Source of the DNA: Aphanothece cf. minutissima CCALA 015
Lineage (GTDB): Bacteria > Cyanobacteriota > Cyanobacteriia > PCC-6307 > Cyanobiaceae
Assembly (NCBI GenBank): GCA_003003925.1
Contig: PVWP01000005.1
Coordinates: forward strand, 186,001 to 250,000
Direction of reading: 5' to 3'
DNA length: 64,000 bases
Numbering within the stretch: the stretch's first letter is position 1; each line of letters opens with the position of its first letter. A model generated the notes under the pieces. That model did not search any database and was not told the origin of the DNA. It saw only the letters and a list, made by a program, of their open reading frames with translations. This document shows, one piece after another, positions 44,702-54,170 of this stretch. The position numbers and the translations under genes were made by a program.

Positions 44702-46018
44702 ATGAGCCGCTCGCGGCGGGCGGCCCGCTGGCTGCAGCCGGGGCTGGTGGTGAAGCGCTGGATGATCACCTCGGGCCTGGGCCTGGTGATCGCCCTGCTG
44801 GGGGCGGCGGTGTGGGCCGACCTGCAGCCGATCTACTGGACCCTGGAGACGATCCGGTGGGGCCTCAACCGCCTCACCCAGGTGATGCCCCGGGGGATCA
44901 CCGGCCCGCTGGTGCTGCTGATCGGCGCCGCCATGATCTGGCTGGGCCAGAGCCGCAGCTTCGGCGCCATCCAGCAGGCCCTGGCCCCGGAGAAGGACAC
45001 CCTGCTGGTGGATGCCCTGCTCGCCCAGCGGCGCCTGAACCGGGGCCCCACCATCGTGGCCATCGGTGGCGGCACCGGACTGGCCACCCTGCTGAGCGGC
45101 CTGAAGCGCTACAGCAGCAACCTCACCGCCATCGTCACGGTGGCCGACGACGGCGGCAGCAGCGGCGTGCTGCGGCGGGAGCTGGGGGTGCAGCCCCCCG
45201 GCGACATCCGCAACTGCCTGGCGGCCCTGGCGCGGGAGGAGCCCCTCCTGACCCGCCTGTTCCAGTACCGCTTCAAGGCGGGCAGCGGCCTGGAGGGCCA
45301 CAGCTTCGGCAACCTGTTCCTGAGCGCCCTGACGGCGATCACCGGCAGTCTGGAATCGGCGATCATCGCCAGCAGCCGGGTGCTGGCGGTGCAGGGGCAG
45401 GTGGTGCCCGCCACCAACGCCGACGTGCGCCTGTGGGCGGAGCTGGAGAACGGCGAGCGGATCGAGGGGGAATCCCAGATCGGCCACGCCCCCTGCCCGA
45501 TCGTGCGCCTGGGCTGCACCCCGGAGCGGCCGCCGGCCCTGCCGCGGGCCCTGGAGGCGATCGCCAACGCCGAGCTGATCGTGCTGGGACCGGGGAGCCT
45601 CTACACCTCCCTGCTGCCCAACCTGCTGGTGCCGGAGCTGGTGAGCGCCATCAGCGCCAGCAAGGCGCCGCGGCTGTACATCTGCAACCTCATGACCCAG
45701 CCCGGCGAAACCGACGGCCTGGACGTGGGCGGCCACCTGCGGGCGATCGAAGCCCAGCTGGCGAGCCTGGGGGTGGAGCAGCGCCTGTTCACGGCCGTGC
45801 TGGCCCAGGAGGACCTGGACGACTCCAGCCTGCTCGACATCTACCGGCTGCGTGGCGCCGAACCGGTGACCTGCGAGGCCTCCGTGCTGCGGGAGCAGGG
45901 CTACGAAGTGATCCTGGCGCCACTGCAGGGGGCCCGCCCCAGCGCCACCCTGCGCCATGAACCCCGCAGCGTTGCCAAGGAAGTGATCCGCTTCTATCGG
46001 AAGCACAGAAGGGATTGA
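44702..46018 (+). CDS. YvcK/CofD-like gluconeogenesis factor
   Basis: A 438-residue protein of the YvcK (CofD-like) family, UDP-GlcNAc-binding proteins that affect central carbon metabolism and cell-wall synthesis. The N-terminal phosphate-binding loop IGGGTGLATLLSGLKRYS is followed by VTVADDGGSSGVLRRELG, both diagnostic. Two N-terminal membrane helices (around residues 18-40 and 60-80) precede the domain, a form I recall from other cyanobacteria. ATG 44702 gives MSRSRRAARWLQPGLVVKRW; an in-frame GTG at 44573 is a weaker alternative. It precedes an AT-richer sugar islet. Confidence 0.88.
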   Translation: MSRSRRAARWLQPGLVVKRWMITSGLGLVIALLGAAVWADLQPIYWTLETIRWGLNRLTQVMPRGITGPLVLLIGAAMIWLGQSRSFGAIQQALAPEKDTLLVDALLAQRRLNRGPTIVAIGGGTGLATLLSGLKRYSSNLTAIVTVADDGGSSGVLRRELGVQPPGDIRNCLAALAREEPLLTRLFQYRFKAGSGLEGHSFGNLFLSALTAITGSLESAIIASSRVLAVQGQVVPATNADVRLWAELENGERIEGESQIGHAPCPIVRLGCTPERPPALPRALEAIANAELIVLGPGSLYTSLLPNLLVPELVSAISASKAPRLYICNLMTQPGETDGLDVGGHLRAIEAQLASLGVEQRLFTAVLAQEDLDDSSLLDIYRLRGAEPVTCEASVLREQGYEVILAPLQGARPSATLRHEPRSVAKEVIRFYRKHRRD

Positions 46019-46210
46019 AGGCATAGACTCCCGTCGCTGTCAGGGCGGAATGCAGGTGCCGGAGCCCTCACGACCATCAACCAGCGATCATCCAGGCCGG
46101 TGCATCTGGAGCTCCTGAGCGATGAGGTGCCTGGGGACCATCCGAAAAGCTTCCAGGGATGGGCTCCGCATCTTCCGATGCGTCCCCAACCCGGCCGGTG
46201 CCGCTAGCGA

Positions 46211-47713
46211 ATGAATCCCGACGCCATTCTGTTCGGCGCCTTTGAAAGGCACAATTTTGGAGATCTCCTCATGGGCTTTGCCTTTGAGAAGCTGCTCCAA
46301 CAAAAAGGAATCCGCACGATTCACGCCAGCATCCTTGAAAATGATCTGACGGCGTGGGGCGGCACCAGGGTCCACTCCATCTTCCGATTGCTGGCCAGCG
46401 GCCTGGAGACGAGCATCCCGATTCTGCATGTCGGAGGTGAAACAGCGTCCTGCTCCTTCATGGAGGCCCTGGCCTGCGACTCCCCTGCCCCTCTGCCCTT
46501 CCACCTCAAGGACGTGGTCAGCTCCGATGTCCATCAGCAGCTGGGCACGGACCGCCCCTTTCCCTATCTGACACCAACCGAAGAACGTATCGACAAGGAG
46601 TTGAAGCGATGGGAGAACAGACTGTTTTACGGCATCGGCCTCACCCAGCTGGCAGACGACAGCGCCCAGAACGAACACCTGAAAGCCTCATTGACCGCCG
46701 CGAGAATGATCGGCTTCCGAGATGCCCACTCCCTAAGCAACGCCAAGAGCCTGGGAGTTGTCCAGACCACATACGCCCCGGACATTGTTTTGTCCATCAG
46801 CCGATTGATGCCCGTTGCCAACCCTGGGAATCCACCCTATCTGCTGCTGCATTTCAATGGCGGCTATCTGCAAAGACACGCCGCCACCCTCATCCAATCA
46901 CTCTCGCAGATTGCCGGCGGCTTCGCAGGCGGCCTGAAGATCGGCCTTGCCGGCACGGCCAACTATCACGATTCCCTGGAGGGTCTCTATCGATTCAAGC
47001 AGCTGGCCGATGAATCTTCCGTTCCTGTGGAAGTCCTGCCGTCGGTTGACATCTTCACCATCTGTCAGCAGATTGCCAGCGCTGCGGCTGTCGTATCAAC
47101 CAGCCTGCATTACCGCATCGTCGCCAGATCCTATGGCGTGCCTCGGCTGACCATGAATGTGCACAAGGTCAACTGCTGGTCAGAAAGCAATGATGGCGGC
47201 TATCCATTCGGCGTTGAGCCCGACGGGCTGGCGTTCGCCGTCAACTCTCTGATCGCTTCGGTCCATCCCGTCAGGATGGTGGATGACCCTGCCCAGATGA
47301 AGGATCTGAGCATCATCGACAGCCATATCGAGACCATCACCGGAATCATCAAGGCCGCCGCGCCCAGCAGCGAGCGGCCGCGACTGAAAGACGCCACACC
47401 GCAACCCACCGCGCCAGCCACGGACCTCTGGGTCGCCTCCATGGTCCATTGCCTCGATGACCGCGAGAGGTCCATCAGGGCACAGGCCGAAACCATCCGG
47501 GCCCAGGACGCCGTCCTCAGCTCCAAAACGCGATTGCTGAGGCGACTGCTGCATCTGCTCCTGGCGGCCGTTCGGCGCAGCCAACCGTGGGGGGCCGCCC
47601 CCTCAGGCCAGAGCCGGCAGCACCGTCCGGGAGACCCTGGAGGAAGTGCAGCGAATGGTGATTCACCTCACCCCGGCAACAGTGAGAAGGTGGTGCAGCG
47701 TATCCGGCCCTAG
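46211..47713 (+). CDS. polysaccharide pyruvyl transferase family protein
   Basis: A 500-residue protein of the polysaccharide pyruvyl transferase family, which adds pyruvate ketals to surface sugars. Its N-terminus ILFGAFERHNFGDLLMGFAF is the family opening. The conserved HVGGE-type segment (PILHVGGETASCSF) and STSLHYRIVARSYGVPRL (with the catalytic-region His) are present. A coiled stretch (RSIRAQAETIRAQDAVLSS) and a Gly/Pro/Ser-rich tail of about 45 residues follow the core, an extension not usual for the family. Composition is AT-richer than neighbours, which suggests transfer. WbsX follows 90 bp downstream. Confidence 0.75.
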   Translation: MNPDAILFGAFERHNFGDLLMGFAFEKLLQQKGIRTIHASILENDLTAWGGTRVHSIFRLLASGLETSIPILHVGGETASCSFMEALACDSPAPLPFHLKDVVSSDVHQQLGTDRPFPYLTPTEERIDKELKRWENRLFYGIGLTQLADDSAQNEHLKASLTAARMIGFRDAHSLSNAKSLGVVQTTYAPDIVLSISRLMPVANPGNPPYLLLHFNGGYLQRHAATLIQSLSQIAGGFAGGLKIGLAGTANYHDSLEGLYRFKQLADESSVPVEVLPSVDIFTICQQIASAAAVVSTSLHYRIVARSYGVPRLTMNVHKVNCWSESNDGGYPFGVEPDGLAFAVNSLIASVHPVRMVDDPAQMKDLSIIDSHIETITGIIKAAAPSSERPRLKDATPQPTAPATDLWVASMVHCLDDRERSIRAQAETIRAQDAVLSSKTRLLRRLLHLLLAAVRRSQPWGAAPSGQSRQHRPGDPGGSAANGDSPHPGNSEKVVQRIRP

Positions 47714-47803
47714 GGTGAGCCCGATGGTATCTCTCCAGTTCGCTCCGCTGCGTCCAGCTCGCTCCACTGCATAGATGTCCGAAACGCCAGGCCTTCATTC
47801 CCC

Positions 47804-48904
47804 GTGAATTCAGCCAAAGCCATTGCCTTCTATCTTCCCCAATATCACCCGATTCCTGAGAATGATGCGTGGTGGGGTAAGGGATTCACGGAATGGCGAA
47901 ATGTCACCAGGGCAAGGCCGCTGTACCCCCGGCATTACCAGCCGCACCTGCCCGCCGATCTGGGCTTTTACGACCTGAGGCTGCCGGAAGTCCGCCAGGC
48001 CCAGGCAGAGCTGGCGCAATCTTTCGGCCTGCATGGTTTCTGCTACTACCACTACTGGTTCAACGGTCGGCGCGTGCTGCAGCGGCCGTTCGAAGACGTT
48101 CTGGCTTCCGGTGAACCGGACTTTCCCTTCTGTGTCTGCTGGGCCAATGAAAACTGGACCCGGCGCTGGGACGGATCCGATGATGAGATTCTTCTGGAGC
48201 AGATCTACAGCGAACAGGACGACCGCGAGCACCTGTTGTCCCTGTTGACGGCCTTCAGGGATCCTCGCTACATCAGGATCGCAGGTAAACCTCTGTTTCT
48301 CGTCTATCGCACCAGCGCCCTGCCCCATCCGGCCCGAACGGCAGAGATCTGGCGATCCATCGCCCATGACCATGGCCTGGGAGATCTCTATCTCGTTTCC
48401 GTTGAATCGAAGGAGACTGAGATCAGGAACCCTCAGGACTTCGGCTTTGATGCCGCGGTGGAGTTTCAGCCCTGTTGGCCGATGCTCGGCTCTCTCCCGC
48501 ACCAGACTCCCAGTCTGCGGGAAAGGGTCAAGGGCTTGATCAAGAAGGAGTCACCGGGGAAAAGCATCCACCGGGTCGTCGATTACGACAAGGTCAGTCA
48601 GGCGGCCCTTTCCAGGCCTGTCCCCCCCTATCCCCGCTTCCCCTGTGTCACCCCGTCCTGGGACAACACCGCCCGGCGACGCTGGGGGGGCATCATCCTC
48701 CAGGATGCGACGCCGGAGCGCTACGGCCACTGGCTCAGGCAGACCCTGGCACGCCTCCCGGCCTGCGGTCTGCCTGAACCGATCGTGTTCATCAACGCCT
48801 GGAACGAGTGGGCCGAAGGCAACCACCTCGAACCCGATCAACGCTGGGGTAGCCGCTATCTGCAGGAAACGCTCGCCGCCCTCAGCGGCTCAGGTCTCCC
48901 ATAG
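47804..48904 (+). CDS. WbsX-like glycosyltransferase/GH99-like protein
   Basis: A 366-residue protein of the WbsX family, found in O-antigen and exopolysaccharide loci and often placed with GH99-like folds. Visible signatures are IAFYLPQYHPIPENDAWWG and FTEWRNV at the N-terminus, GFCYYHYWFNGRRVL, FCVCWANENWTRRWDGSD and INAWNEWAEGNHLEPD. The catalytic role is debated, so glycosyltransferase or hydrolase is open. Start is GTG 47804, following the pyruvyl-transferase-like gene on the same strand. It converges on ndhJ with only nine bases between. Confidence 0.88.
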   Translation: MNSAKAIAFYLPQYHPIPENDAWWGKGFTEWRNVTRARPLYPRHYQPHLPADLGFYDLRLPEVRQAQAELAQSFGLHGFCYYHYWFNGRRVLQRPFEDVLASGEPDFPFCVCWANENWTRRWDGSDDEILLEQIYSEQDDREHLLSLLTAFRDPRYIRIAGKPLFLVYRTSALPHPARTAEIWRSIAHDHGLGDLYLVSVESKETEIRNPQDFGFDAAVEFQPCWPMLGSLPHQTPSLRERVKGLIKKESPGKSIHRVVDYDKVSQAALSRPVPPYPRFPCVTPSWDNTARRRWGGIILQDATPERYGHWLRQTLARLPACGLPEPIVFINAWNEWAEGNHLEPDQRWGSRYLQETLAALSGSGLP

Positions 48905-48913
48905 GCGGCGCCA

Positions 48914-49516
48914 TCAATAGGCATCCTGCATCTCATAGAAATCAGGCTGCACGTAATCCTTGCGCAGCGGATAGCCCTTCCAGTCCTCCGGCATCAGCAG
49001 CCGCTTGGGATGGGGATGCCCCTCGTAGGCGATGCCGAACATGTCGAAGGTCTCGCGCTCCTGCCAGTCGGCCCCGCGGAACAGGCCATAGAGGCTGGGG
49101 ATCGACAGGGCACCGTCCCGGGGGAGGAACACCTTGAGTCGCACTTCCTCGGGACGCGCCTCGGCCGGCAGGGGGCCGTGGCCATCGGCCATGGCCGAAA
49201 ACTGATCGACCATCGACGCCAGCTTGACCAGGTGATAGAAGCTCACCAGCCGGCCCCCCGGGCCCTCGTCGTAGCCCCCCTGGCACTGGAGGTAGTCGTA
49301 GCCGGCCGCCTTCAGGGCCGTGGCCACCAGGGGCAGGGCGGCGGGCTCCACCCCCAGCATCTCGACGCCCGAGTGGTCCGGGCCGAGGCTGACGGCATCA
49401 AAACCCTGGCCGCTCAGCCACGTGGCCACGGGCCCAGGGGCAGCGGCCTGCAGGGCACTGGCTTCGGAGGCCGTGCCGTCCGCGGCACCAGGGGTGACGG
49501 GGGACTCCTCAGGCAT
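48914..49516 (-). CDS. ndhJ: NAD(P)H-quinone oxidoreductase subunit J
   Basis: A hydrophilic subunit of the thylakoid NDH-1 complex, the 30-kDa/NuoC counterpart, used for respiration and cyclic electron flow. The 200-residue protein has a low-complexity N-terminal leader ([14 protein letters not shown]), then [11 protein letters not shown]. The signature [16 protein letters not shown] precedes [20 protein letters not shown]. It is the last gene of the minus-strand ndhC-ndhK-ndhJ cluster. Its start overlaps ndhK by eight bases, so translation may be coupled. Confidence 0.96.
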   Translation of the reverse strand: MPEESPVTPGAADGTASEASALQAAAPGPVATWLSGQGFDAVSLGPDHSGVEMLGVEPAALPLVATALKAAGYDYLQCQGGYDEGPGGRLVSFYHLVKLASMVDQFSAMADGHGPLPAEARPEEVRLKVFLPRDGALSIPSLYGLFRGADWQERETFDMFGIAYEGHPHPKRLLMPEDWKGYPLRKDYVQPDFYEMQDAY

Positions 49517-50264
49517 CGGTGGTGGGGGCGGTGGGGGCGGAGACGGTGGCGCTGTCAGCGGCGGCGCCCATCGGCAGACCGGCGGCGGCGGCCAGGGCGG
49601 CCTGCTGGGTTTCCGCCCGCAGGTAGGCCCCGGTGACGATCGGGTCGATCCGCTTCATCTGGTGGGGGATCGTGCAGTAGCGGTGGGTGGGACGCAGGTT
49701 GCCGCGCTCGGCCAGGGCTTCGTTGCCCACCTTCTTGCGCAGCTTGATCACCGCATCGAAGATCGCTTCCGGACGGGGCGGGCAGCCGGGCAGATAGAGG
49801 TCGACGGGAATCAGCTTGTCGACGCCGCGCACCGCCGTGGTGGAGTCGGCGGAGAACATGCCGCCGGTGATGGTGCAGGCCCCCATGGCGATCACGTACT
49901 TGGGCTCCGGCATCTGCTCGTAGAGCCGCACCAGGGCCGGCGCCATCTTCATCGTCACCGTGCCGGCCACGATCAGCAGATCGGCCTGGCGGGGGCTGGA
50001 GCGGGGCACCAGACCGAAGCGGTCGAAGTCGAAGCGGGAGCCGATCAGGGCCGCGAACTCGATGAAGCAGCAGGCCGTGCCGTAGAGCAGCGGCCAGAGG
50101 CTGCTGAGCCGGGCCCAGTTGTGGAGATCGTCGAGGCTGGTGAGAATGATGTTCTCGGAGAGGTCGGCGGTGACGCCGGGGGCGCCCACGGGACCGCAGC
50201 TGGCCTCGCGCAGATCGCGCAGGGCATCGACGGAAAGGGAGCCGGCAGGGGGTGTGAGGGTCAT
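49509..50264 (-). CDS. ndhK: NAD(P)H-quinone oxidoreductase subunit K
   Basis: The NuoB/PSST-like subunit, carrying cluster N2 of NDH-1 near the quinone site. The 251-residue protein has the conserved cysteines of the 4Fe-4S cluster: [11 protein letters not shown] with adjacent Cys-Cys, [15 protein letters not shown], and [17 protein letters not shown] 50264 gives an N-terminal leader [20 protein letters not shown], longer than in some homologues. It overlaps ndhJ by eight bases and follows ndhC by 13 bp. The tail is Ala-rich and ends in a poorly conserved stretch. Confidence 0.96.
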   Translation of the reverse strand: MTLTPPAGSLSVDALRDLREASCGPVGAPGVTADLSENIILTSLDDLHNWARLSSLWPLLYGTACCFIEFAALIGSRFDFDRFGLVPRSSPRQADLLIVAGTVTMKMAPALVRLYEQMPEPKYVIAMGACTITGGMFSADSTTAVRGVDKLIPVDLYLPGCPPRPEAIFDAVIKLRKKVGNEALAERGNLRPTHRYCTIPHQMKRIDPIVTGAYLRAETQQAALAAAAGLPMGAAADSATVSAPTAPTTDA

Positions 50265-50277
50265 GGTGGGGAGGTGC

Positions 50278-50640
50278 TCAGCTCCACTCGAGGGCGCCCT
50301 TGCGCCAGGCGTACGCCAGGGCCAGCACCAGGATGGAGATGAAGATCAGAGCCTCGATGAAGGCCAGCAGCCCGAGTCGGTGGAAGGCCACCGCCCAGGG
50401 ATAGAGGAAGACGGTCTCGACATCGAAGATGACGAAGACCAGGGCGAACATGTAGTAGCGGATGTTGAACTGGATCCAGGCCCCGCCGATCGGTTCCATG
50501 CCCGATTCATAGGTGAGCTGTCGCTCCCCCTGGCGGCTCTTGGGAGCCAGCAGCTTGTTGGCCACCAGCGCCAGCACCGGAACCGCCGCCGAAATCAGCA
50601 GGAAGCCCAGAAAGGCGTCGTAGCCGGAGAGCACGAACAT
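50278..50640 (-). CDS. ndhC: NAD(P)H-quinone oxidoreductase subunit 3
   Basis: The NuoA-like membrane subunit of NDH-1, 120 residues with three helices. The loop with [20 protein letters not shown] near residue 45 is the family signature, followed by [22 protein letters not shown] 50640 ([15 protein letters not shown]) fits the family length; an in-frame upstream ATG would add eight basic residues. It is the first gene of the ndhC-K-J cluster. A 14-bp perfect hairpin lies 46-81 bp upstream, in the spacer shared with rub. Confidence 0.96.
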   Translation of the reverse strand: MFVLSGYDAFLGFLLISAAVPVLALVANKLLAPKSRQGERQLTYESGMEPIGGAWIQFNIRYYMFALVFVIFDVETVFLYPWAVAFHRLGLLAFIEALIFISILVLALAYAWRKGALEWS

Positions 50641-50685
50641 CGGCAGACCCAACCTGGCGCGCATTCTGCCACCTGCCTCCGGGGG

Positions 50686-50721
50686 CGGCGGTCGCCGGGA
50701 CGACCGGCCCGGCGACCGCCG
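50686..50721. promoter_or_regulatory. 14-bp perfect hairpin between ndhC and rub
   Basis: CGGCGGTCGCCGGG (50686-50699) and CCCGGCGACCGCCG (50708-50721) are exact inverted repeats around an 8-base loop (ACGACCGG). The element lies in the divergent promoter region, 45 bp upstream of ndhC and 60 bp upstream of rub. No T-run follows on either side, so it is not a standard terminator. Operator, 5'-UTR structure or protein-binding site are all possible. Confidence 0.75.
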
Positions 50722-50781
50722 GGAGGGCCGCTGGGCCCGGGGTCGCCCTCGATAGAGTCCCCTGGTATGGCCAGGCACGGG

Positions 50782-51192
50782 ATGAGCACGGAACCGCCGA
50801 CGGAGACATCCACCGAAGAGCTCCCCAGCGGGGCCGCCGGCACCCTCGGCGAAGCGGCCGAACCCGTCGCAGAGGACCCCTCCAGCCACCGCTTCGAGTG
50901 CCGCAGCTGCGGCTTCGTGTACGACCCGGCCGAGGGGGTGAAGAAACTGGGGATCGCGGCCGGCACCTCCTTTCTCGATCTCGACCCGGTCGGGTTCCGC
51001 TGCCCGGTCTGCCGCAGCCGGGTGGGAGCCTTCAAGGACATCGGCCCCCGCAACAAGCCCAGTGGCTTCGAGGAGAACCTCAACTTCGGCCTGGGGGTGA
51101 ACCGCCTCACCCCCGGCCAGAAGAACGTGCTGATCTTCGGGGGGTTCGCCCTGGCCTTCGCTTTCTTCCTCTCCCTCTATTCCCTGCGTTGA
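50782..51192 (+). CDS. rub: membrane-anchored rubredoxin for photosystem assembly
   Basis: A 136-residue rubredoxin of the RubA type, required for photosystem assembly in cyanobacteria and plastids. The iron-binding cysteine pairs are [16 protein letters not shown] and [20 protein letters not shown]-terminal membrane helix ([20 protein letters not shown]) anchors it. I use ATG 50782 ([12 protein letters not shown]) because it has an AGG nine bases before it; ATG 50767 would add five residues. Its stop overlaps the ycf48 start by one base, and psbEFLJ follow, a known order in cyanobacteria. Confidence 0.93.
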   Translation: MSTEPPTETSTEELPSGAAGTLGEAAEPVAEDPSSHRFECRSCGFVYDPAEGVKKLGIAAGTSFLDLDPVGFRCPVCRSRVGAFKDIGPRNKPSGFEENLNFGLGVNRLTPGQKNVLIFGGFALAFAFFLSLYSLR

Positions 51193-52232
51193 TGCCTGCG
51201 CCCCTCCCCGCCCTGCCGGCCATCCTTCGCCCGCTGCGGCCCCTGCTCAGCCTGGCCCTGTCCCTCGTGCTCGCCCTCGGCCTCACGGGCTGCGTCACCA
51301 CCGGACTGCCCACCGCCGCCGCCAGCCCCTGGCAGGCGGTTCCCCTGGACACCCGCTCCAACCCCCTCGACGTGGCCTTCAGCAGCGCCGACCACGGCTT
51401 CCTGGTGGGCAGCAACCGGCTGATCATGGAAACCGACGACGGCGGTGCCAGCTGGCAGGAGCGGGCCCTGGACCTGCCGGAGGAGGAGAATTTCCGGCTG
51501 ATCAGCATCGACTTCAACGGGCCTGAGGGCTGGATCGTGGGCCAGCCCGGCCTGCTGCTGCACAGCGACGACGCCGGCAGCAGCTGGAGCCGGCTGCTGC
51601 TCGACACCAAGCTGCCCGGCGAGCCCTACCTGGTGACGGCCCTGGGGCCGAAGACCGCCGAGCTGGCCACCAACGTCGGGGCGGTGTACCGCACCACCGA
51701 TGCCGGCTCCAGCTGGCAGGCCCTGGTGGGCGATGCCGCCGGCGCCATCCGCGACCTGCGCCGCAGCGCCGACGGCGACTACGTCAGCGTCAGCAGCCTG
51801 GGCAACTTCTTCGCCACCTGGGAACCCGGCCTGCCCGCCTGGCAGGTGCACCAGCGGGTCAGCAGCCAGCGGCTGCAGTCGATGGGCTTCCAGCCCGACG
51901 GCCACCTCTGGATGGTGGCCCGGGGCGCCCAGCTGCGCTTCGACGGCGACCCGAGCACCGCCGAAAGCACCGAAAGCGGCGACTGGAGCAAGCCCGTGAT
52001 CCCGATCACCAACGGCTACGGCTACCTCGACATGGCCTGGGATCCCCGCGGCGCCGTCTGGACCGGCGGTGGCAACGGCACCCTGCTCGTGAGCAACGAT
52101 GCCGGCGCCAGCTGGCAGCGGGATCCGGTGGGCAGCGAGCAGCCCACCAACTTCTCCCGGATCGTCTTCGCCGCCGATGGCAAGGGCTTCGTCCTGGGGG
52201 AGCGGGGCGTGCTGCTGCGCTGGGTGGGCTGA
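51192..52232 (+). CDS. ycf48: photosystem II assembly factor Ycf48/HCF136
   Basis: A 346-residue lumenal assembly factor that binds precursor D1 and early PSII reaction-centre complexes. The N-terminal signal ends with a lipobox-like LALGLTGC, so it may be a lipoprotein. The rest is a seven-bladed beta-propeller with recurring motifs of the Asp-x-Gly-x-Ser/Thr-Trp type: [33 protein letters not shown] and [14 protein letters not shown] 51192 overlaps the rub stop (TGATG), so the two are coupled. It precedes psbE by 99 bp. Confidence 0.96.
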   Translation: MPAPLPALPAILRPLRPLLSLALSLVLALGLTGCVTTGLPTAAASPWQAVPLDTRSNPLDVAFSSADHGFLVGSNRLIMETDDGGASWQERALDLPEEENFRLISIDFNGPEGWIVGQPGLLLHSDDAGSSWSRLLLDTKLPGEPYLVTALGPKTAELATNVGAVYRTTDAGSSWQALVGDAAGAIRDLRRSADGDYVSVSSLGNFFATWEPGLPAWQVHQRVSSQRLQSMGFQPDGHLWMVARGAQLRFDGDPSTAESTESGDWSKPVIPITNGYGYLDMAWDPRGAVWTGGGNGTLLVSNDAGASWQRDPVGSEQPTNFSRIVFAADGKGFVLGERGVLLRWVG

Positions 52233-52331
52233 GGGCGGGGGGCAACTGCATCCCTCTGTAACCAACCCCCCGACCCGCTCCCGCCAGCCGCTGGCCGACC
52301 CCTAGGATTGCCGGGCTGAACGCTTGTTGCT

Positions 52332-52586
52332 ATGGCTGCCGGCTCCACAGGGGAACGCCCGTTCTTCGAGATCATCACAAGCATCCGCTACTGGGTCATC
52401 CATGCGGTGACCCTGCCGGCCATCTTCCTGGCGGGCTTCCTGTTCGTGTCCACCGGCCTGGCCTACGACGCCTTCGGCACGCCCCGTCCGGATGCCTACT
52501 TCCAGGCCCAGGAAACCAAAGCTCCCGTCGTGAGCCAGCGTTACGAGGGCAAGAGCAGCCTTGATCTGCGCCTCCAGGAACCATGA
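52332..52586 (+). CDS. psbE: cytochrome b559 subunit alpha
   Basis: The alpha chain of cytochrome b559 in the PSII reaction centre. The 84-residue protein has the haem-ligating His in [20 protein letters not shown] and one membrane helix, followed by [18 protein letters not shown] on the lumenal side. The 99-bp spacer upstream has a TAGGAT at 52303-52308 that could be a -10 box. Its stop overlaps psbF as ATGA. Gene order psbE-F-L-J is standard. Confidence 0.98.
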   Translation: MAAGSTGERPFFEIITSIRYWVIHAVTLPAIFLAGFLFVSTGLAYDAFGTPRPDAYFQAQETKAPVVSQRYEGKSSLDLRLQEP

Positions 52587-52720
52587 CCCAGTCCACCGCT
52601 CCCACCACGCCGCGCAATTACCCGATCTTCACGGTGCGCTGGCTTTCCGTCCACGCCCTCGGCATCCCCACGGTCTTCTTCCTGGGTGCCTTGGCGGCCA
52701 TGCAGTTCGTCCGTCGCTGA
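52583..52720 (+). CDS. psbF: cytochrome b559 subunit beta
   Basis: The beta chain of cytochrome b559, 45 residues with one membrane helix. The haem-binding His is in [20 protein letters not shown], and the protein ends AAMQFVRR. It pairs with PsbE to bind one haem. The ATG overlaps the psbE stop by four bases (ATGA). Too short for many length cut-offs, but unmistakable in sequence and context. Confidence 0.98.
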   Translation: MTQSTAPTTPRNYPIFTVRWLSVHALGIPTVFFLGALAAMQFVRR

Positions 52721-52727
52721 GACATCC

Positions 52728-52847
52728 ATGCAGCGCAATCCCAACCCCAACAACCTGCCGGTCGAGCTGAACCGCACGAGCCTCTATCTCGGGCTGCTGT
52801 TCGTGTTCGTCATCGGCATCCTCTTCTCCAGCTACTTCTTCAACTGA
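52728..52847 (+). CDS. psbL: photosystem II protein L
   Basis: A 39-residue PSII subunit with one helix, located at the dimer interface and needed for QA function. The sequence [20 protein letters not shown] is followed by a helix ending LFSSYFFN, which is highly conserved. It follows psbF after seven bases and precedes psbJ by 18 bases within the operon. Confidence 0.98.
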   Translation: MQRNPNPNNLPVELNRTSLYLGLLFVFVIGILFSSYFFN

Positions 52848-52865
52848 TCGGGAGGCACCCCATCC

Positions 52866-53066
52866 ATGAGCGGCAAGAAATCCTCACTTCCTGACGGCCG
52901 GATCCCCGACCGCCTTCCCGACGGCCGCCCGGCCGTGGCCTGGAAGAGCCGGTGGACCGAAGGGGTCCTGCCGCTCTGGATGGTCGCCACCGCCGGTGGC
53001 ATGGCCGTGATCTTCGTGGTCGGCCTGTTCTTCTACGGCTCCTACGTGGGTGTCGGTTCGGCCTGA
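52866..53066 (+). CDS. psbJ: photosystem II protein J
   Basis: A 66-residue PSII subunit, involved in PSII assembly and electron flow at QB. A long polar N-terminus ([20 protein letters not shown]) precedes the conserved [10 protein letters not shown] and a single helix ending [12 protein letters not shown]. Its upstream gap contains GGGAGG, a good ribosome site. It is the last gene of psbEFLJ and is followed by a strong intrinsic terminator. Confidence 0.97.
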   Translation: MSGKKSSLPDGRIPDRLPDGRPAVAWKSRWTEGVLPLWMVATAGGMAVIFVVGLFFYGSYVGVGSA

Positions 53067-53100
53067 CTGAACGGCGCCCATCGTTCTCCAATGCTCTGCA

Positions 53101-53128
53101 GCGGATCCTCTGGGATCCGCTTTTTTTT
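53101..53128 (+). terminator. intrinsic terminator of psbEFLJ
   Basis: GCGGATCC and GGATCCGC form a perfect 8-bp stem with a TCTG tetraloop, followed directly by eight T. It starts 34 bases after the psbJ stop and is the clearest rho-independent terminator in the window. Confidence 0.93.
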
Positions 53129-53232
53129 GGCCATGCACCACGGCGGACAACAGACCACTGACAACGGCAGAGCAGGCGGTATCCGACCCAATCCCTAAGC
53201 TTCCGCCAGGACCCACGGCGACGAGGGATGGC

Positions 53233-54147
53233 ATGGGCAAGTTCTATCAGGCCCGGGACAAAGAGTTCATCGATTATCAGCTGTATCTGCTGGACGGGCT
53301 CACCCTGCGAGGTCCCCAGTCCAGCCGCTCCGACGGCATCGCCTACCTGGGTGCAGCTCAGACGTTCGGCACGTATTGCGAGGACCCTTTCCCCACCATC
53401 ATCGGCAGAACGCTGGGCGTGGGCACCATGAATCTCGGCAGAGGGGGAGCAGGCCCGGATTACTACCTCTCCTCCCAGGATTCACAGGCGCTGCTGGGCC
53501 TGGCCAACCAGGCCCGCTTGGTCGTTGTCCAGGTCATGTCGGGGAGAAGCATCAACAATTCGGTGTTTTTCTGTGGTCTGGGCGCTTCCAAAGGCCATCG
53601 GCTTCCCGATGGCCAGCCCATGAGATCTGAGCAGGTCTGGAGTGACCTTTTCCTGGGTGGGGATAAACGGGGGGATGATCCCGAGTTCATCGAGAAGCTC
53701 ATCGAAGAGAATTCCAGGGCGTATGTAGAAAAAATGGTTCAACTCCTCAACAAGATCTCCGTGCCCAAGATTCTCTTCTGGTTTTCGGAGCGCGCACCGG
53801 AAAGCTATCGGTTTCCAAGTCGACAACGGCTGGAAGAGTTGAGATTTTCTCGCACGCCCCAAGGACGGCTCTCTGCGAAAGTCCTCTACAAGCTAGGGAT
53901 GTGGGACCGCAGCCCCAAGCCCTCGCTTCTCGGCAAGTTCCCCCATCTCGTCACGGAACCCATGCTGAAGATGATTCGCCCCTTCGCCGATGCCTTCGTG
54001 GAGTGCAGCACCGCTGCGGGCATGCCCCAGCCCTTGCTGAACAGCCAGGGCATCATCGTCGACTACAACCGCTACTACCCTTCACCAGAAATGCATCAAA
54101 AAGCGGCAGAAGCCCTGCTGCCGTCCTGCCAGGCGATGCTGACGTGA
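53233..54147 (+). CDS. DUF6473-like protein
   Basis: A 304-residue protein resembling DUF6473 members of other bacteria. The N-terminal part has YLGAAQTFGTYCEDPFPTII and LGVGTMNLGRGGAGPDYYLS, which look like an SGNH-like or nucleotide-binding start, but no classic GDSL serine is seen. KILFWFSERAPESY is in the middle. Function is unknown; such genes often lie near sulfotransferases. Composition is low in GC: one counted line (53701-53760) is 42%. It lies after the psbJ terminator in a place where I remember mtnP in other picocyanobacteria. It converges on the sulfotransferase-like gene. Confidence 0.6.
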   Translation: MGKFYQARDKEFIDYQLYLLDGLTLRGPQSSRSDGIAYLGAAQTFGTYCEDPFPTIIGRTLGVGTMNLGRGGAGPDYYLSSQDSQALLGLANQARLVVVQVMSGRSINNSVFFCGLGASKGHRLPDGQPMRSEQVWSDLFLGGDKRGDDPEFIEKLIEENSRAYVEKMVQLLNKISVPKILFWFSERAPESYRFPSRQRLEELRFSRTPQGRLSAKVLYKLGMWDRSPKPSLLGKFPHLVTEPMLKMIRPFADAFVECSTAAGMPQPLLNSQGIIVDYNRYYPSPEMHQKAAEALLPSCQAMLT

Positions 54148-54170
54148 AACGGAACCGGATCACGCGCCTT

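Noticed and set aside
46167..46182. CGCATC-TTCC-GATGCG hairpin before the pyruvyl transferase-like gene as terminator of the YvcK gene
   Set aside because: Only a 6-bp stem and no T-run; 148 bases from the upstream stop. Not strong enough to call.
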